Shown one piece after another: positions 16,382 to 26,600 of a DNA stretch of 64,000 bases. Source of the DNA: Leadbetterella lacunae (lineage in GTDB: Bacteria > Bacteroidota > Bacteroidia > Cytophagales > Spirosomataceae); assembly GCF_042649125.1 (NCBI RefSeq), contig NZ_JBHRYQ010000001.1, forward strand, positions 3,038,001 through 3,102,000. Direction: 5' to 3'. How positions within the stretch are numbered: position 1 is the first letter of the stretch; the number at the start of each line of letters is the position of its first letter. Made by a program: the position numbers and the translations under genes. Below the pieces are notes generated by a model that was not told where the DNA came from, made no database searches, and saw only the letters and a list, made by a program, of their open reading frames with translations.

Positions 16382-18472
16382 ATGTCTGCAATAAAAGAAC
16401 AGTTTAAAAACAGATCGAACATCATAGTGGCCGTCATTATTTTTGTGGCCTTATTGATTTTTGCAAAAATAATATACTTACAAACCTCGCGTAAAGACGA
16501 GCTACTGGCAAAAGTGGCCGACATTCAACGCAAAGAGCGTATAATACACGCTACAAGAGGAAACATATATGCCAGCGACGGCAAAAGCTTGTTGGCTACG
16601 TCAATTCCAAAATACATTACGATTTTTGACCCATCACAAGCCAAAAGTAAAATTTTTGAAGAGAACATAGACTCTCTTTCGTTTCTACTTTCTCGGTTTT
16701 TTGGAGATATGGGCCGACTAGAATACAAAGAAAAAATTACCAAAGCCCGAAAGAAAAGATCACGCTATTTGGTACTTGGGGGACGAAGAGTAGACCACAT
16801 AGAAAAAATGGAAATAGAGAATTTTCCCCTTTTTAGAGAAGGTGCAAACAAAGGCGGGGGAAGGTTTGAAACCAAAGACTTCAGATTTTTACCATTTAAT
16901 AACCTAGCCAGCAGAACCATAGGAAAACTCGACCGCAAGCATGGCAGAGAAGGTGCTTTTGGAATAGAAGCTAGTTTTGACAATTACCTAAGCGGCAAAG
17001 ACGGCAAAGGGTTTTATGAAAGAATGGCCGGAGGAGTTTACAAGCCCGTAAACTCAGAGTCAGACATAGACTCAGAACCGGGACTCGACGTAGTCACTAC
17101 CATTGATGTCAATTTTCAAGACATCGTAGAGAGTGCCCTAAAAAATCAGGTATTTAAGACCCAAGCCAAATACGGCACCGCCGTAATAATGGAAGTAGCC
17201 ACAGGCGAAATAAAGGCTATAGCGAACTTAACACGGATAACCAGCAACAACGAAATAAGATACATAGAAGACCAAAACTATGCGGTTATTGGCGGAACCG
17301 ACCCAGGCTCCACATTCAAACTTGCCTCTATGGCGGCACTTTTAGAAAAAACAAATCTAAACATCGACGATTTTGGAGTGAACTGCCCCGGAGAAATTAA
17401 GCATAATGGGCTATCATTTACCTGCTCGCATGAACACGGTAACTTAACCATCAGACAGATTTTTGAGCAATCGTGTAACATTGGGATTTATACGTTGATG
17501 AAAAAGCATTTTGGCTTTACCACCTCAAGCGACTACTACGAATACTTGCAAGAGTTTAAATTAGACAAACCGTCTGGTTTTCAGCTAAAAGGTGAACCGT
17601 ATCCTTTGCTAAAAAACACCAAAAGTGCCACATTTAGTAGCACCACTGTTCCGTGGATGTCTATCGGTTATGAGTCACGTATAACGCCCATACAAATGAT
17701 GACATTTTATAATGCCATTGCAAACGATGGTGTGTGGGTACAGCCGATAATAGTAAAAGAAATACGCCAAGGAAACGTAACCATAGAAAAACTAGAAGCA
17801 AACAGAATAAGTAGTCCGATTTGCTCCGAAAAAACCATTAAAAAAGTAAAGCTAATGATGGAGGGCGTGGTAAATAATGGAACCGCAAAAAACGTAAAAG
17901 AAGGAATCTGTAGCATAGCCGGTAAAACCGGAACTTCTCAAAAGCGAGTAACGGGCAATTACAAAAAAGGTATGTATTACACCTCATTTATTGGATATTT
18001 CCCAGCAAATAGCCCAAAATATACCTGTATAGTAGTTATTGACGAGCCACAAGGAGCCAATCTTTTTGGTGGGGATGTTTCTGCCCCTGTTTTCAGAACC
18101 ATCGCTGACAAAGTTTTTGCTTATGACATTTCAATGCATCCATTGGCAATCACTAAAGCAAATAAAGAAAACCTAGCGGCTCATCACGGAGTAGGCAAAA
18201 GCCAAGACCACCGTGTAATATCTGACAAGCTTGGTTTAAAAACTGCCGTAGAAAAAGATGGATTTGCCAAAACCTACCGAACATCAAACGACTCGTTGGC
18301 GTGGAAGTCTACTAATCCAGACAAAAACATAGAAGAACTAATGGGGATGTCGCTCAAAGACGCACTTCCTTTACTTGAAAACAAAGGCTACCGTGTTAAA
18401 TACTCTGGATTTGGCAAAGTTAGGGGCTATTCGTTTGTTGGAAAAAATATAGTAGCTTTGGTGTTAAAATAA
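16382..18472 (+). CDS. ftsI: Penicillin-binding protein / septal transpeptidase FtsI with C-terminal PASTA domain
   Basis: The 696-residue class B PBP has an N-terminal membrane anchor (about residues 13-34), a dimerisation domain with RKERIIHATRGNIYASDG, and a transpeptidase domain with all three catalytic motifs: Ser310-T-F-Lys313, Ser364-C-Asn366 and Lys515-T-Gly517. The last 55 residues (MSLKDALPLLENKGYRVKYS) form a PASTA-like domain. It crosslinks septal peptidoglycan in the periplasm. Downstream murE is missing; instead a zinc carboxypeptidase gene begins 15 nt later. Confidence 0.93.
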   Translation: MSAIKEQFKNRSNIIVAVIIFVALLIFAKIIYLQTSRKDELLAKVADIQRKERIIHATRGNIYASDGKSLLATSIPKYITIFDPSQAKSKIFEENIDSLSFLLSRFFGDMGRLEYKEKITKARKKRSRYLVLGGRRVDHIEKMEIENFPLFREGANKGGGRFETKDFRFLPFNNLASRTIGKLDRKHGREGAFGIEASFDNYLSGKDGKGFYERMAGGVYKPVNSESDIDSEPGLDVVTTIDVNFQDIVESALKNQVFKTQAKYGTAVIMEVATGEIKAIANLTRITSNNEIRYIEDQNYAVIGGTDPGSTFKLASMAALLEKTNLNIDDFGVNCPGEIKHNGLSFTCSHEHGNLTIRQIFEQSCNIGIYTLMKKHFGFTTSSDYYEYLQEFKLDKPSGFQLKGEPYPLLKNTKSATFSSTTVPWMSIGYESRITPIQMMTFYNAIANDGVWVQPIIVKEIRQGNVTIEKLEANRISSPICSEKTIKKVKLMMEGVVNNGTAKNVKEGICSIAGKTGTSQKRVTGNYKKGMYYTSFIGYFPANSPKYTCIVVIDEPQGANLFGGDVSAPVFRTIADKVFAYDISMHPLAITKANKENLAAHHGVGKSQDHRVISDKLGLKTAVEKDGFAKTYRTSNDSLAWKSTNPDKNIEELMGMSLKDALPLLENKGYRVKYSGFGKVRGYSFVGKNIVALVLK

Positions 18473-18487
18473 CCATTATTGCATAAA

Positions 18488-19726
18488 ATGACCGCTTTGA
18501 CCGAGACCTTTTTTCAAAACTATGAACAGTTTAAAAACCCTGAATTAAACCACAGAAGATTTAAACACACCAAGGTAGTGGAGCTTTTAAACAAGCTTCC
18601 TTTTGAAAAAGTAAGTCTCGGGAAGTCTTTTGAAGGCCGAGAAATACAGAAAGTAGTAATTGGAAATGGCCCAAAGAAAATCTTACTTTGGTCGCAAATG
18701 CACGGAAACGAAGCCACTGCTACCATGGCACTTTTCGATATTTTTAATTTTTTCCAAAATACATCAGGAGAGTTTTTAGAAATAAAAAAGCTGCTTGAAA
18801 GCAAACTTGAGCTACATTTTATACCCATGCTAAACCCCGATGGGGCCGAAAGATTTATCAGACGAACTGCTCAAGGCATAGACATGAACCGCGACGCCGT
18901 GGCACTTAAGTGTCCTGAGAGCGAGATTTTGAAAAATCAGGTATTGACCTTAACACCCGAATTTAGCTTTAACCTCCACGACCAAAACATCAGATACAGT
19001 GCAGGGGCATCTAATAAGCAAGCCACCATATCGTTTTTGGCCACGGCATATAACGAAGCCCGCGAATGGAACGAAAACCGAACCAAGGCGGCCCAAGTTA
19101 TTGCTAAAATGAATGCTGATTTACAAGCTTTCATTCCAAACGCAATCGGACGTTTTTCTGACGAATTTGAACCCCGAGCATTTGGCGACAATATTCAAAA
19201 ATGGGGTAGCAGTTTGATCTTGATTGAGTCAGGTGGCTACCCGAATGACACCGAAAAACAGTTTATTCGTAAACTAAATTTTGTGGCAATTTTGTCAGCA
19301 TTGGAGAGCATCGCCTTAGAGTCTTATACCTCATACAGTATTGAGAATTATAGTGCTATTGTGCAAAACGAGAAGTACCTTTTTGACTTAAAAATAAAAA
19401 ACTTAACAGTTGAAGCTCCTAAAGGCAATTTTGAAATTGATTTAGGAGTTAATTTAGAAGAAAAAAACAATAGCGACGCCTCAGACTTTAGCGTAACTAG
19501 TGTAATAGAAGACCTCGGAGACCTATCGGTATTTTGGGGAATAAAAGAAATAGACGCCGAAGGAGGTCTTCTAAAGTCAATAGAAGCCTACCCCAGCATA
19601 AAAGAAACCTATAAACAATACGGCCCTTTTCCTTTAGAAATATTAGAAGGAGAAAAGGCGAGTTTCGTTATCGACAAAGGAAACGAGCTCATTTTAATTA
19701 TAAATGGAAGAATTATTGAAAAATAA
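18488..19726 (+). CDS. M14 family zinc carboxypeptidase
   Basis: I choose the ATG at 18488 (412 residues); an in-frame TTG three codons upstream also exists. The zinc ligands are clear: H72-G-N-E75 in LLWSQMHGNEATATMALFD and the later His in FSFNLHDQN. Substrate-binding features include FIPMLNPDGAERFIRR and GIDMNRDA, and the catalytic Glu is in LILIESGGYPND. There is no obvious signal peptide. The protein is probably a cytoplasmic or atypically exported peptidase. It could trim peptidoglycan peptides, given ftsI next door, but that is speculation. It overlaps the following gene by 23 nt. Confidence 0.88.
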   Translation: MTALTETFFQNYEQFKNPELNHRRFKHTKVVELLNKLPFEKVSLGKSFEGREIQKVVIGNGPKKILLWSQMHGNEATATMALFDIFNFFQNTSGEFLEIKKLLESKLELHFIPMLNPDGAERFIRRTAQGIDMNRDAVALKCPESEILKNQVLTLTPEFSFNLHDQNIRYSAGASNKQATISFLATAYNEAREWNENRTKAAQVIAKMNADLQAFIPNAIGRFSDEFEPRAFGDNIQKWGSSLILIESGGYPNDTEKQFIRKLNFVAILSALESIALESYTSYSIENYSAIVQNEKYLFDLKIKNLTVEAPKGNFEIDLGVNLEEKNNSDASDFSVTSVIEDLGDLSVFWGIKEIDAEGGLLKSIEAYPSIKETYKQYGPFPLEILEGEKASFVIDKGNELILIINGRIIEK

Positions 19727-20459
19727 ATTTTGGATCTTACTGCTATTGACTTTTACAGTTAGCACCTTAAAAGCTCAAGAGAAATCAATATTTGGAAAAG
19801 TGATTGACTCCACCACTGTTAAAGGTGTAGCAAATGTAAATATTCTAAATAAGCGATCGGGAGAAATAGTAGTTACCAACGAAAAGGGAGACTTCTATTT
19901 AAGAGCCTTGGCGTCAGATTCTATTATAATCACAAACATCGGTTACGAAAGAAAAGGCTTTAAGTGGGATGGCAAAAACAAACAACCCGTTATTAACGTA
20001 AAGCAGCAGCCCATCATGCTTGACGAGTTGGTGGTTAAAGACAAAAAATTGTCTGACATGCACAAAGAGATTTTGGATTTTTTGGCAAACCCAAATAACT
20101 CGAAAGCCATGCGAAATCAGACCCTCAAAAACATGATAAACACTAACACCAGTCAACCCGGCATTGGTATATCTATAGACGCCCTTTATGACCTTTGGAG
20201 CAAAGAAGGCAAATCAAAACGAAAACTTGCAGACATGCAGTTTGAGGATGTAAAGACGTTTTATGCAGACCTCAAGTACAACAAACAAGTGGTGGCTCAA
20301 ATCACCCACCTAAGAGAAGAAGACCTCGACGATTTCATGAAGTTTTGTAACCTCCAACAGGAGTTTGTACTTACAGCCACAGACTATGAACTAACCTTCG
20401 AAATACTCAAATACGCCGGAGATTTCAGACAAAATCGTATTTACAGAAAAATCAGGTGA
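19704..20459 (+). CDS. Secreted protein with carboxypeptidase-regulatory-like domain
   Basis: The 251-residue product has a signal peptide (residues 1-24, ending STLKAQ), then a CarboxypepD_reg-like beta sandwich: FGKVIDSTTVKGVANVNILN, GEIVVTNEKGDFYLRAL, SIIITNIGYERK and MLDELVV. The C-terminal 140 residues are helical and charged, with no recognised fold. Proteins of this shape are frequent in Bacteroidota envelopes and have no known enzymatic role. Its start overlaps the 3' end of the carboxypeptidase gene by 23 nt, so the two are co-translated. Confidence 0.8.
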   Translation: MEELLKNKFWILLLLTFTVSTLKAQEKSIFGKVIDSTTVKGVANVNILNKRSGEIVVTNEKGDFYLRALASDSIIITNIGYERKGFKWDGKNKQPVINVKQQPIMLDELVVKDKKLSDMHKEILDFLANPNNSKAMRNQTLKNMINTNTSQPGIGISIDALYDLWSKEGKSKRKLADMQFEDVKTFYADLKYNKQVVAQITHLREEDLDDFMKFCNLQQEFVLTATDYELTFEILKYAGDFRQNRIYRKIR

Positions 20460-20464
20460 TTTGC

Positions 20465-20635
20465 CTAAATACTCATCATCAAATCATTCAAGTTTTCGTC
20501 AGAGCTAATTCCCAGTTTTTTACGAAGTCTATATCTTTTTAACTCCACACTTCTAATGGTGATATTGAGCAGCTGAGCTATTTCTTTAGTAGAAAGGTTC
20601 ATTCGTAAATACGCCGCGAGCTTTAAATCTCCATG
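20465..20635 (-). pseudogene. C-terminal remnant of a LuxR/GerE-type HTH regulator
   Basis: The minus strand encodes 56 residues ending at a TAG: GDLKLAAYLRMNLSTKEIAQ, then LLNITIRSVELKRYRLRKKL and GISSDENLNDLMMSI. This is the DNA-binding end of the Bacteroidota regulators that carry Y_Y_Y propeller sensors. Immediately upstream in frame is CAT preceded by a TAG stop, and no sensor domain, membrane segment or start codon precedes it. The helix-turn-helix itself is intact, so the truncation is recent or the fragment is still under some constraint. It is flanked by plus-strand genes unrelated to it. Confidence 0.85.
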
Positions 20636-20715
20636 CTACATGTCTAGAAAATTGTGATTTATTTTTTAAAAAGGTTTATAAAGCCGCATTACCCATTATT
20701 TTAATCAAGCCTGTT

Positions 20716-20752
20716 AGCCATAGCGAAACCAAAATTTCGTTATGGCTTTTTT
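20716..20752 (+). terminator. Rho-independent terminator upstream of the metallophosphoesterase gene
   Basis: AGCCATAGCGAAA (20716-20728) pairs with TTTCGTTATGGCT (20735-20747) with one G-U pair, a 6-nt loop and a run of six T. It lies 257 nt after the regulatory-like secreted protein. The space between the pseudogene and this hairpin holds nothing I recognise. Confidence 0.82.
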
Positions 20753-20830
20753 GTTATCATTATCATAACATCTACTAAACAGTGACTTAACACTGATTTG
20801 ATAGTTTTGCTACCATATAATTATACGATT

Positions 20831-21649
20831 TTGAGTAAAAAATATGCTTACAAAACTGTGGTTATGTCTGACATTCACCTTGGCTCTTCAGGGTCAAAAG
20901 CCAGCGAAGCCACCGCTTTTCTTAAAGAAAATCCATGCGAAAGACTAATTCTTAATGGCGACATTATAGACGGGTGGCAGTTAAAAAAATATGGTTCATG
21001 GAAAAAACACCACACCGGTTTTTTCAGAATTGTGTTGAAACTCATGGACAAGTACGACACAAAGGTAACCTATATAAGAGGTAATCACGACGATTTTCTA
21101 GACCAAATTATGCCGCTTGTAGTAGGCCGAAACTTCCAAATAAGACGTGACTATATCCTTAACTCAGGCGAAAAACGTTTTTTCATAACCCATGGTGATG
21201 TTTTTGATTCTGTGACAAGTCGAATGAAGTGGTTGGCTCACATGGGAGACATTGGCTACACATTTTTGCTTTGGCTCAACAAAGTCTACAACCAATACCG
21301 CAAATTTCGCAAACTCCCCTACTATTCGCTTTCTCAGTCTATTAAACAAAAAGTAAAAGCTGCCGTAAACTACATTTCAGACTACGAAGAAAAACTAGCC
21401 GAACTGGCGAAATCAAGAAACTGCGACGGAATAATATGCGGCCACATACACAAAGCAGACATCAAACAAATAGACGGAATCACCTACATGAACTCCGGCG
21501 ACTGGGTAGAAACCCTATCTGCATTGGTTGAAGATTTTAAAGGAAACTGGAGTCTCGTGTATTTCCACATTGAGCCCAAAACCGAAAAAGAACCCGTAAT
21601 AGAGGTATTAAATAAAGAAAATCACCAACGGTTGGTAGCCAGTTTATAA
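20831..21649 (+). CDS. Metallophosphoesterase, UDP-2,3-diacylglucosamine diphosphatase-like
   Basis: The best start is the TTG at 20831 (272 residues, MSKKYAYKTVVMSDIHLGSS). The frame is open for 11 more codons, beginning at another TTG, but those have no family character. All calcineurin-like metal motifs are present: SDIHLG, LNGDIIDGW, YIRGNHDDF, FITHGD and CGHIHKAD. The WQLKKYG...KHHTGFF insert resembles LpxH-type hydrolases of lipid A synthesis, although related enzymes of unknown substrate share it. The glycosyltransferase gene starts 1 nt after the stop, so the two form an operon likely acting on envelope lipids. Confidence 0.83.
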   Translation: MSKKYAYKTVVMSDIHLGSSGSKASEATAFLKENPCERLILNGDIIDGWQLKKYGSWKKHHTGFFRIVLKLMDKYDTKVTYIRGNHDDFLDQIMPLVVGRNFQIRRDYILNSGEKRFFITHGDVFDSVTSRMKWLAHMGDIGYTFLLWLNKVYNQYRKFRKLPYYSLSQSIKQKVKAAVNYISDYEEKLAELAKSRNCDGIICGHIHKADIKQIDGITYMNSGDWVETLSALVEDFKGNWSLVYFHIEPKTEKEPVIEVLNKENHQRLVASL

Positions 21650-21650
21650 T

Positions 21651-22748
21651 ATGAAATTCCTATTTATCATACAAGGGGAGGGCCGCGGACACCAAACTCA
21701 GGCGATTGCCCTATCTCAGATTTTACAAGAAAACGGGCACCAGGTTTGTGCGGCTCTTTTTGGTACTTCAGACTTGAGTAAAACCCCTGAGTTATTTAAA
21801 ACCAATGTAGGCTTCGACTTAATTCCCTTTGAAAGTCCAGCTTTGGCATATAATCCCAAAACCAAAGGTTTAAGTATCAGACAAACATTAAAGTATTCGC
21901 TACCCAAATTACCAAAATACATAAACAGCATTAGGTTAATAAAAACCACAGTAGAGCTTTTAAAACCAGACGCAATAATAAATTTCTACGACTTTTTGGG
22001 AGGAGTCTATTCAGGCATTTTAAATAAAAACATACCTGTTTATGCCATAGGGCACCAATATTTATTATTAAACCCCAAATTTAATCACCCTAAAAAACAC
22101 TACTTAGATCGCCTCACAGTGAATATTAACTCAACTATAACCGCTTGGGGAAGCACAAAAAAACTCGCTTTGTCATTTTCAGCGTTTGAAAACTATAAAA
22201 ATATTAAAACCACTCCCCCGCTTTTAAGAAAAGAAATAAAGAAATTAGGGCCATCAGAACAGAATTTCATATTGGTCTATTTAACTCAAAGTTCACTATT
22301 AGAAAGATTAATTCCGATTGCAAAGGCTTATCCAAATGAATACTTTGAGTGTTTTTTGAATACATGGGATGAAACATTAGAATTGCCTGATAACATCAAA
22401 ATAAATCCAATTTCTGCTGATAAATATTTAGAAAAGATGGCTTCTTGTAAGGCTATAATTACCACTGCAGGGTTTGAGTCTGCATGCGAAGCCATGTACC
22501 TCAACAAACCCGTAATGATGATCCCTGTGCCTAATCACTATGAGCAGCACTGCAATGCTATAGATGCACAAAGAGCCCAAGCAGGCCACTTCGAAATGGA
22601 AATTAACGTCGCATCATTTGAGCGTTTTCTTTTTATTCTAAAAAACAAAAAACATAACCACCGGCCTTGGCTAAACCAAACGTCATCATTTTTCTTAAAT
22701 GAACTGGGAATCAACAACCTACAAAGCCCAAAACTTGAATTTGCCTGA
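21651..22748 (+). CDS. Glycosyltransferase, GT-B fold (MurG/GT28-like)
   Basis: The 365-residue protein starts with the GT-B nucleotide-sugar glycosyltransferase pattern MKFLFIIQGEGRGHQTQAIA (G-x-GRGHQTQ). It carries the C-terminal donor-binding region CKAIITTAGFESACEAMYLN followed by KPVMMIPVPNHYEQHCNA, like MurG and diacylglycerol glucosyltransferases. It is probably peripheral to the inner membrane. Because it is coupled to the LpxH-like phosphoesterase, a glycolipid or lipid A modification role is a fair inference. The acceptor is unknown. Confidence 0.82.
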   Translation: MKFLFIIQGEGRGHQTQAIALSQILQENGHQVCAALFGTSDLSKTPELFKTNVGFDLIPFESPALAYNPKTKGLSIRQTLKYSLPKLPKYINSIRLIKTTVELLKPDAIINFYDFLGGVYSGILNKNIPVYAIGHQYLLLNPKFNHPKKHYLDRLTVNINSTITAWGSTKKLALSFSAFENYKNIKTTPPLLRKEIKKLGPSEQNFILVYLTQSSLLERLIPIAKAYPNEYFECFLNTWDETLELPDNIKINPISADKYLEKMASCKAIITTAGFESACEAMYLNKPVMMIPVPNHYEQHCNAIDAQRAQAGHFEMEINVASFERFLFILKNKKHNHRPWLNQTSSFFLNELGINNLQSPKLEFA

Positions 22749-22820
22749 ACAAATAATACCCATACAAACCTCCCAAAAGTGTTATTTTTTTTATACTTTT
22801 AATAAAAAAACAATATACTA

Positions 22821-23504
22821 ATGAAAAACAAACTTTACATTTTAGCTATCTTTTTGTTAGCTACTTCATTTGCTCATGCTCAAAGTTTTATGGAAGGCTT
22901 TGATAGATTTTCTTCTAAAAAACCAGCATATTTAACCCTCCAAAATGGCCAAAAAGTAGAGGGAACAATTGAAGATTTAGACAGAAAAAAAGGAAACATT
23001 TCGGAAATCACTTTAAAAGTAAATGGAAAGAAAAAAACCTTTACTCCAGAAGAAATCAAAGAAATGTATTTGCCGGCTTCCGGCTTAGATAAATTTTCTA
23101 AGCAAATGGAAGTAGGCACAAACCTTTCAAAAGACCTTAAAAGCGAGCGAGTAAGTGAAGGTTATGGCTATTTTGAGTTCACAGAAGTAGAAATGAAAGG
23201 CAAAATAAAGCCTTTGCTGATGCAACTCGTAAACATTGGGTTCGACAACAAAATCAAGGTATTCTTTGACCCATTTGCAAGAGAAACTGTTTCTGTAGGC
23301 TATGGGCCACTTAAAGTTGGGGGACTAGACCGCTCTTATTATGTGAAACAAGGCGATAATCCCGCGTATAAAATCACAAAGAGTAATTATGAAGAATGGG
23401 GAACCGAAGCAATGAAGGATTGCCCGGAAGCAGTAAAAACACTAGTTTCAAACTCATGGAATAAACTCCATGTTACTATTAACACTCACGCCAATTGTAA
23501 ATGA
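22821..23504 (+). CDS. Secreted hypothetical protein
   Basis: The 227-residue product has a clear signal peptide (MKNKLYILAIFLLATSFAHA, cut after residue 20). The mature part opens with AYLTLQNGQKVEGTIEDLDR and KTFTPEEIKEMYLPASGLD, resembling small beta-rich domains that read as 'property written on a surface', and has two Cys near the C-terminus (DCPEAV, HANCK). I do not recognise the family. It is monocistronic, preceded by 72 bp and followed by a terminator. Confidence 0.75.
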   Translation: MKNKLYILAIFLLATSFAHAQSFMEGFDRFSSKKPAYLTLQNGQKVEGTIEDLDRKKGNISEITLKVNGKKKTFTPEEIKEMYLPASGLDKFSKQMEVGTNLSKDLKSERVSEGYGYFEFTEVEMKGKIKPLLMQLVNIGFDNKIKVFFDPFARETVSVGYGPLKVGGLDRSYYVKQGDNPAYKITKSNYEEWGTEAMKDCPEAVKTLVSNSWNKLHVTINTHANCK

Positions 23505-23525
23505 TTTAACCAATTACTATATATC

Positions 23526-23560
23526 AAAAATGCCTCTTAATTTTTAAGGGGCATTTTTTA
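23526..23560 (+). terminator. Terminator of the secreted hypothetical gene
   Basis: AAAAATGCCTCTTAA (23526-23540) pairs with TTAAGGGGCATTTTT (23544-23558) with one G-U pair and a 3-nt loop, ending in T-rich sequence. Confidence 0.85.
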
Positions 23561-23574
23561 TGAGAAAAATTCAA

Positions 23575-23610
23575 AAAAAAGGCTGCTCAAATAAATGAAC
23601 AGCCTTTTTT
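23575..23610 (-). terminator. Terminator of the rplK-rpoC operon
   Basis: AAAAAAGGCTG (23575-23585) pairs with CAGCCTTTTTT (23600-23610), with an inner TCA/TGA extension. On the minus strand it sits 22 nt past the rpoC stop and ends in a T-run. With the hairpin at 23526 it isolates the two convergent transcripts. Confidence 0.88.
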
Positions 23611-23632
23611 AAAATTATCTATTGACAGAATA

Positions 23633-26600
23633 TCAATCTACATATTCTCTCTTACGAGGCTCCAATACCCTTCTTAGGTTTGCAGCTTCTACCTCTTCTA
23701 CACTATTAACTTGTATGTTTTGGTATGTTCTACGTCCTGTTCCGGCAGGTATTAAGTGACCTACAATTACGTTTTCTTTAAGACCCGCTAGATCATCACG
23801 TTTACCTTTTACTGCAGCTTCAGAAAGCACTTTCGTAGTTTCCTGGAACGAAGCAGCTGAGATAAATGATTCAGTACCTAACGAAGCGGTAGTGATACCT
23901 TGAAGAATAACTTGAGAAACCGCAGGTTTTGCATCTCTAACAGTCATCAGTTTTTTATCTTCTCTTTTAAGTCTACCATTCTCGTCTCTAAACTCACGGT
24001 TAGTGATGATTTGACCCGGTTTGAAGACCTCAGAAGCACCAGCATCAACTACTACTTTTTTATCTATAATACGGTCATTCTCTTCTCTGAAAGTCCATTT
24101 ATCAATGGCTTGCATTTCTAAGAACATAGTATCTCCAGCATCAATAACGTCTACTTTTTGCATCATCTGACGTACGATAGTCTCAATGTGCTTATCAGAG
24201 ATTTTTACCCCTTGCTGACGATAAACGGCTTGTGTTTCATCAACCAAGTACTCCTGAACAGCTGTTGGTCCTTTAATACGAAGAATATCTGCAGGTGTTA
24301 TAGCACCGTCAGAAAGTGGCTCACCCGCACGGGTAAAGTCTCCTTCTTGTACCAAGATAAGTTTTGACAATGACACCATATACTTCATTTTGGTGCCGTC
24401 TTTTGCCTCTACGTAAATCTCTCTGTTACCACGTTTGATAGCACCGTAAGAAACAACACCGTCGATTTCAGAAACTACAGCAGGGTTAGACGGGTTACGT
24501 GCTTCGAAAAGCTCTGTTACCCTTGGAAGACCCCCTGTGATATCTCGGTTCATGTTAATTGCTCTTGGTATCTTAGCTAAGATAGTACCCGCTTTTACTT
24601 TAGCACCATCTTCTACCATTAGACGAGCATTAACAGGTAGGTTATACTCTCTAACTTCGTCTTTGAACTTAATCATGATGGCAGGGTTTTTAGCTCTATC
24701 TTTAGAGTCTGTGATAACTTTATCACGGAAACCAGTTTGCTCATCGGCTTCTTCTCTAAATGTAACACCTTCTATAATGGCATCATACTCAACTACCCCG
24801 TCATTTTCAGTAAGGATAACTGCGTTAAACTGATCCCAGTGACAGATTGCATCACCTTTAGCTACCATTTGACCATCTTTAACTTCTAATGTAGAACCGT
24901 AAGGCACGTTATTAGAAATCAGGATTTGATTTGTAGTTTCGTCGATAATTCTAACTTCACCTCTACGACCTACTACGATAGTTTTTATATTACCTTCAGC
25001 ATCCGTTAATTCTACAGTTCTAACTTCTTCGAAGTCTACTTTACCTGCAAACTTAGCTCTCAAATTAGCTTCTACCGAAACGTTCATGGCGGTACCCCCT
25101 GTGTGGAAGGTACGTAGTGTAAGCTGAGTACCAGGCTCTCCAATAGACTGTGATGCAATAACACCTACTGCTTCACCTACGTCTACCATTCTTCCTGATG
25201 CTAGGTTTCTACCATAACATTTGGCACAAATACCGGTTTTGGTTTCACAAGTAAGAGCCGAACGGATTTCGATAGTTTCTATCGAAGTCTCGTCAATTCT
25301 TTCCGCTACTTCCTCTGTGATTTCTTCACCAGCTGCTAAGATCAATTCTTTAGTTAAAGGATCAATGATATCGTGAACCGAAGTTCTACCTAATATCCTT
25401 TCAGATAATGGCTCAATAATATCATCGTTTTCTTTCAATGCCGAAACATTGATACCTCTTAATGTCTCACAGTCTTCCTCATTAACAACCACATCTTGAG
25501 CTACATCATGTAAACGACGAGTCAAGTAACCTGCATCGGCAGTTTTTAGGGCTGTATCGGCAAGACCTTTACGAGCACCGTGGGTAGAGATAAAGTACTC
25601 AAGTACGTCAAGACCTTCTTTAAAGTTAGACAAAATCGGGTTTTCAATGATTTCACCTACAGAACCAGCTATGTTTTTCTGAGGTTTGGCCATTAGACCT
25701 CTCATTCCTCCAAGCTGACGAATTTGCTCCTGAGAACCACGGGCTCCAGAGTGCATCATCATATATACTGGGTTAAATCCTTGACGATCGTCTTCTAGTT
25801 GACGAAGAAGTGTTTCTCTCAATCTAGTGTTTACACGCGTCCAGATATCGATAATTTGGTTATAACGCTCACGCTCAGTAATGATACCAAACATGTAGTT
25901 ACTTTGAACTTCATCAACTTCAGTTCTTGCGTTTTCAATCAAAGCTTGTTTTTCTTCAGGAATCATGATATCTCCTAAACCGATAGACAAACCTCCGGTA
26001 AAGGCAGACTGGAATCCTAATTCTTTGATCTCATCCAAAAACTGAGCAGTACGAGCAAAACTTACTTCTTTGAAAACTCTACCGATAATTCCTTGTAGTT
26101 TTTTCTTTGTTAGAAGTTCGTCAATATATCCTACTTTTTCAGGAACAAACTGGTTAAATAATACTCTACCAGCTACTGTTTCTATAATTTTTTCTACTAA
26201 TTCACCTTTCTCATTTTTAATTTTCACCTTCACTTTTATGAAAGCGTGCTGAGAAAGTTGCTTTTCGTTAAGGGCAATAATAACCTCTTCTGCTGAGTAG
26301 AAAGTTCTACCTTCGCCAACAACGATTTCTTCTGGAGTAGATCTCTTACCTTTAGTTACATAGTAAAGACCCAAAACCATATCCTGAGAAGGTACCGTAA
26401 TAGGAGCTCCGTTTGCAGGGTTAAGAATGTTGTGAGAAGATAACATCAATACTGATGCTTCCATTACAGCTTCTTGTCCTAGCGGCACGTGAACGGCCAT
26501 CTGGTCACCGTCAAAATCGGCGTTAAATGCGGTACAAACTAATGGGTGAAGTTGGATTGCTTTACCTTCAACTAACTTAGGTTGGAATGCTTGAATACCT

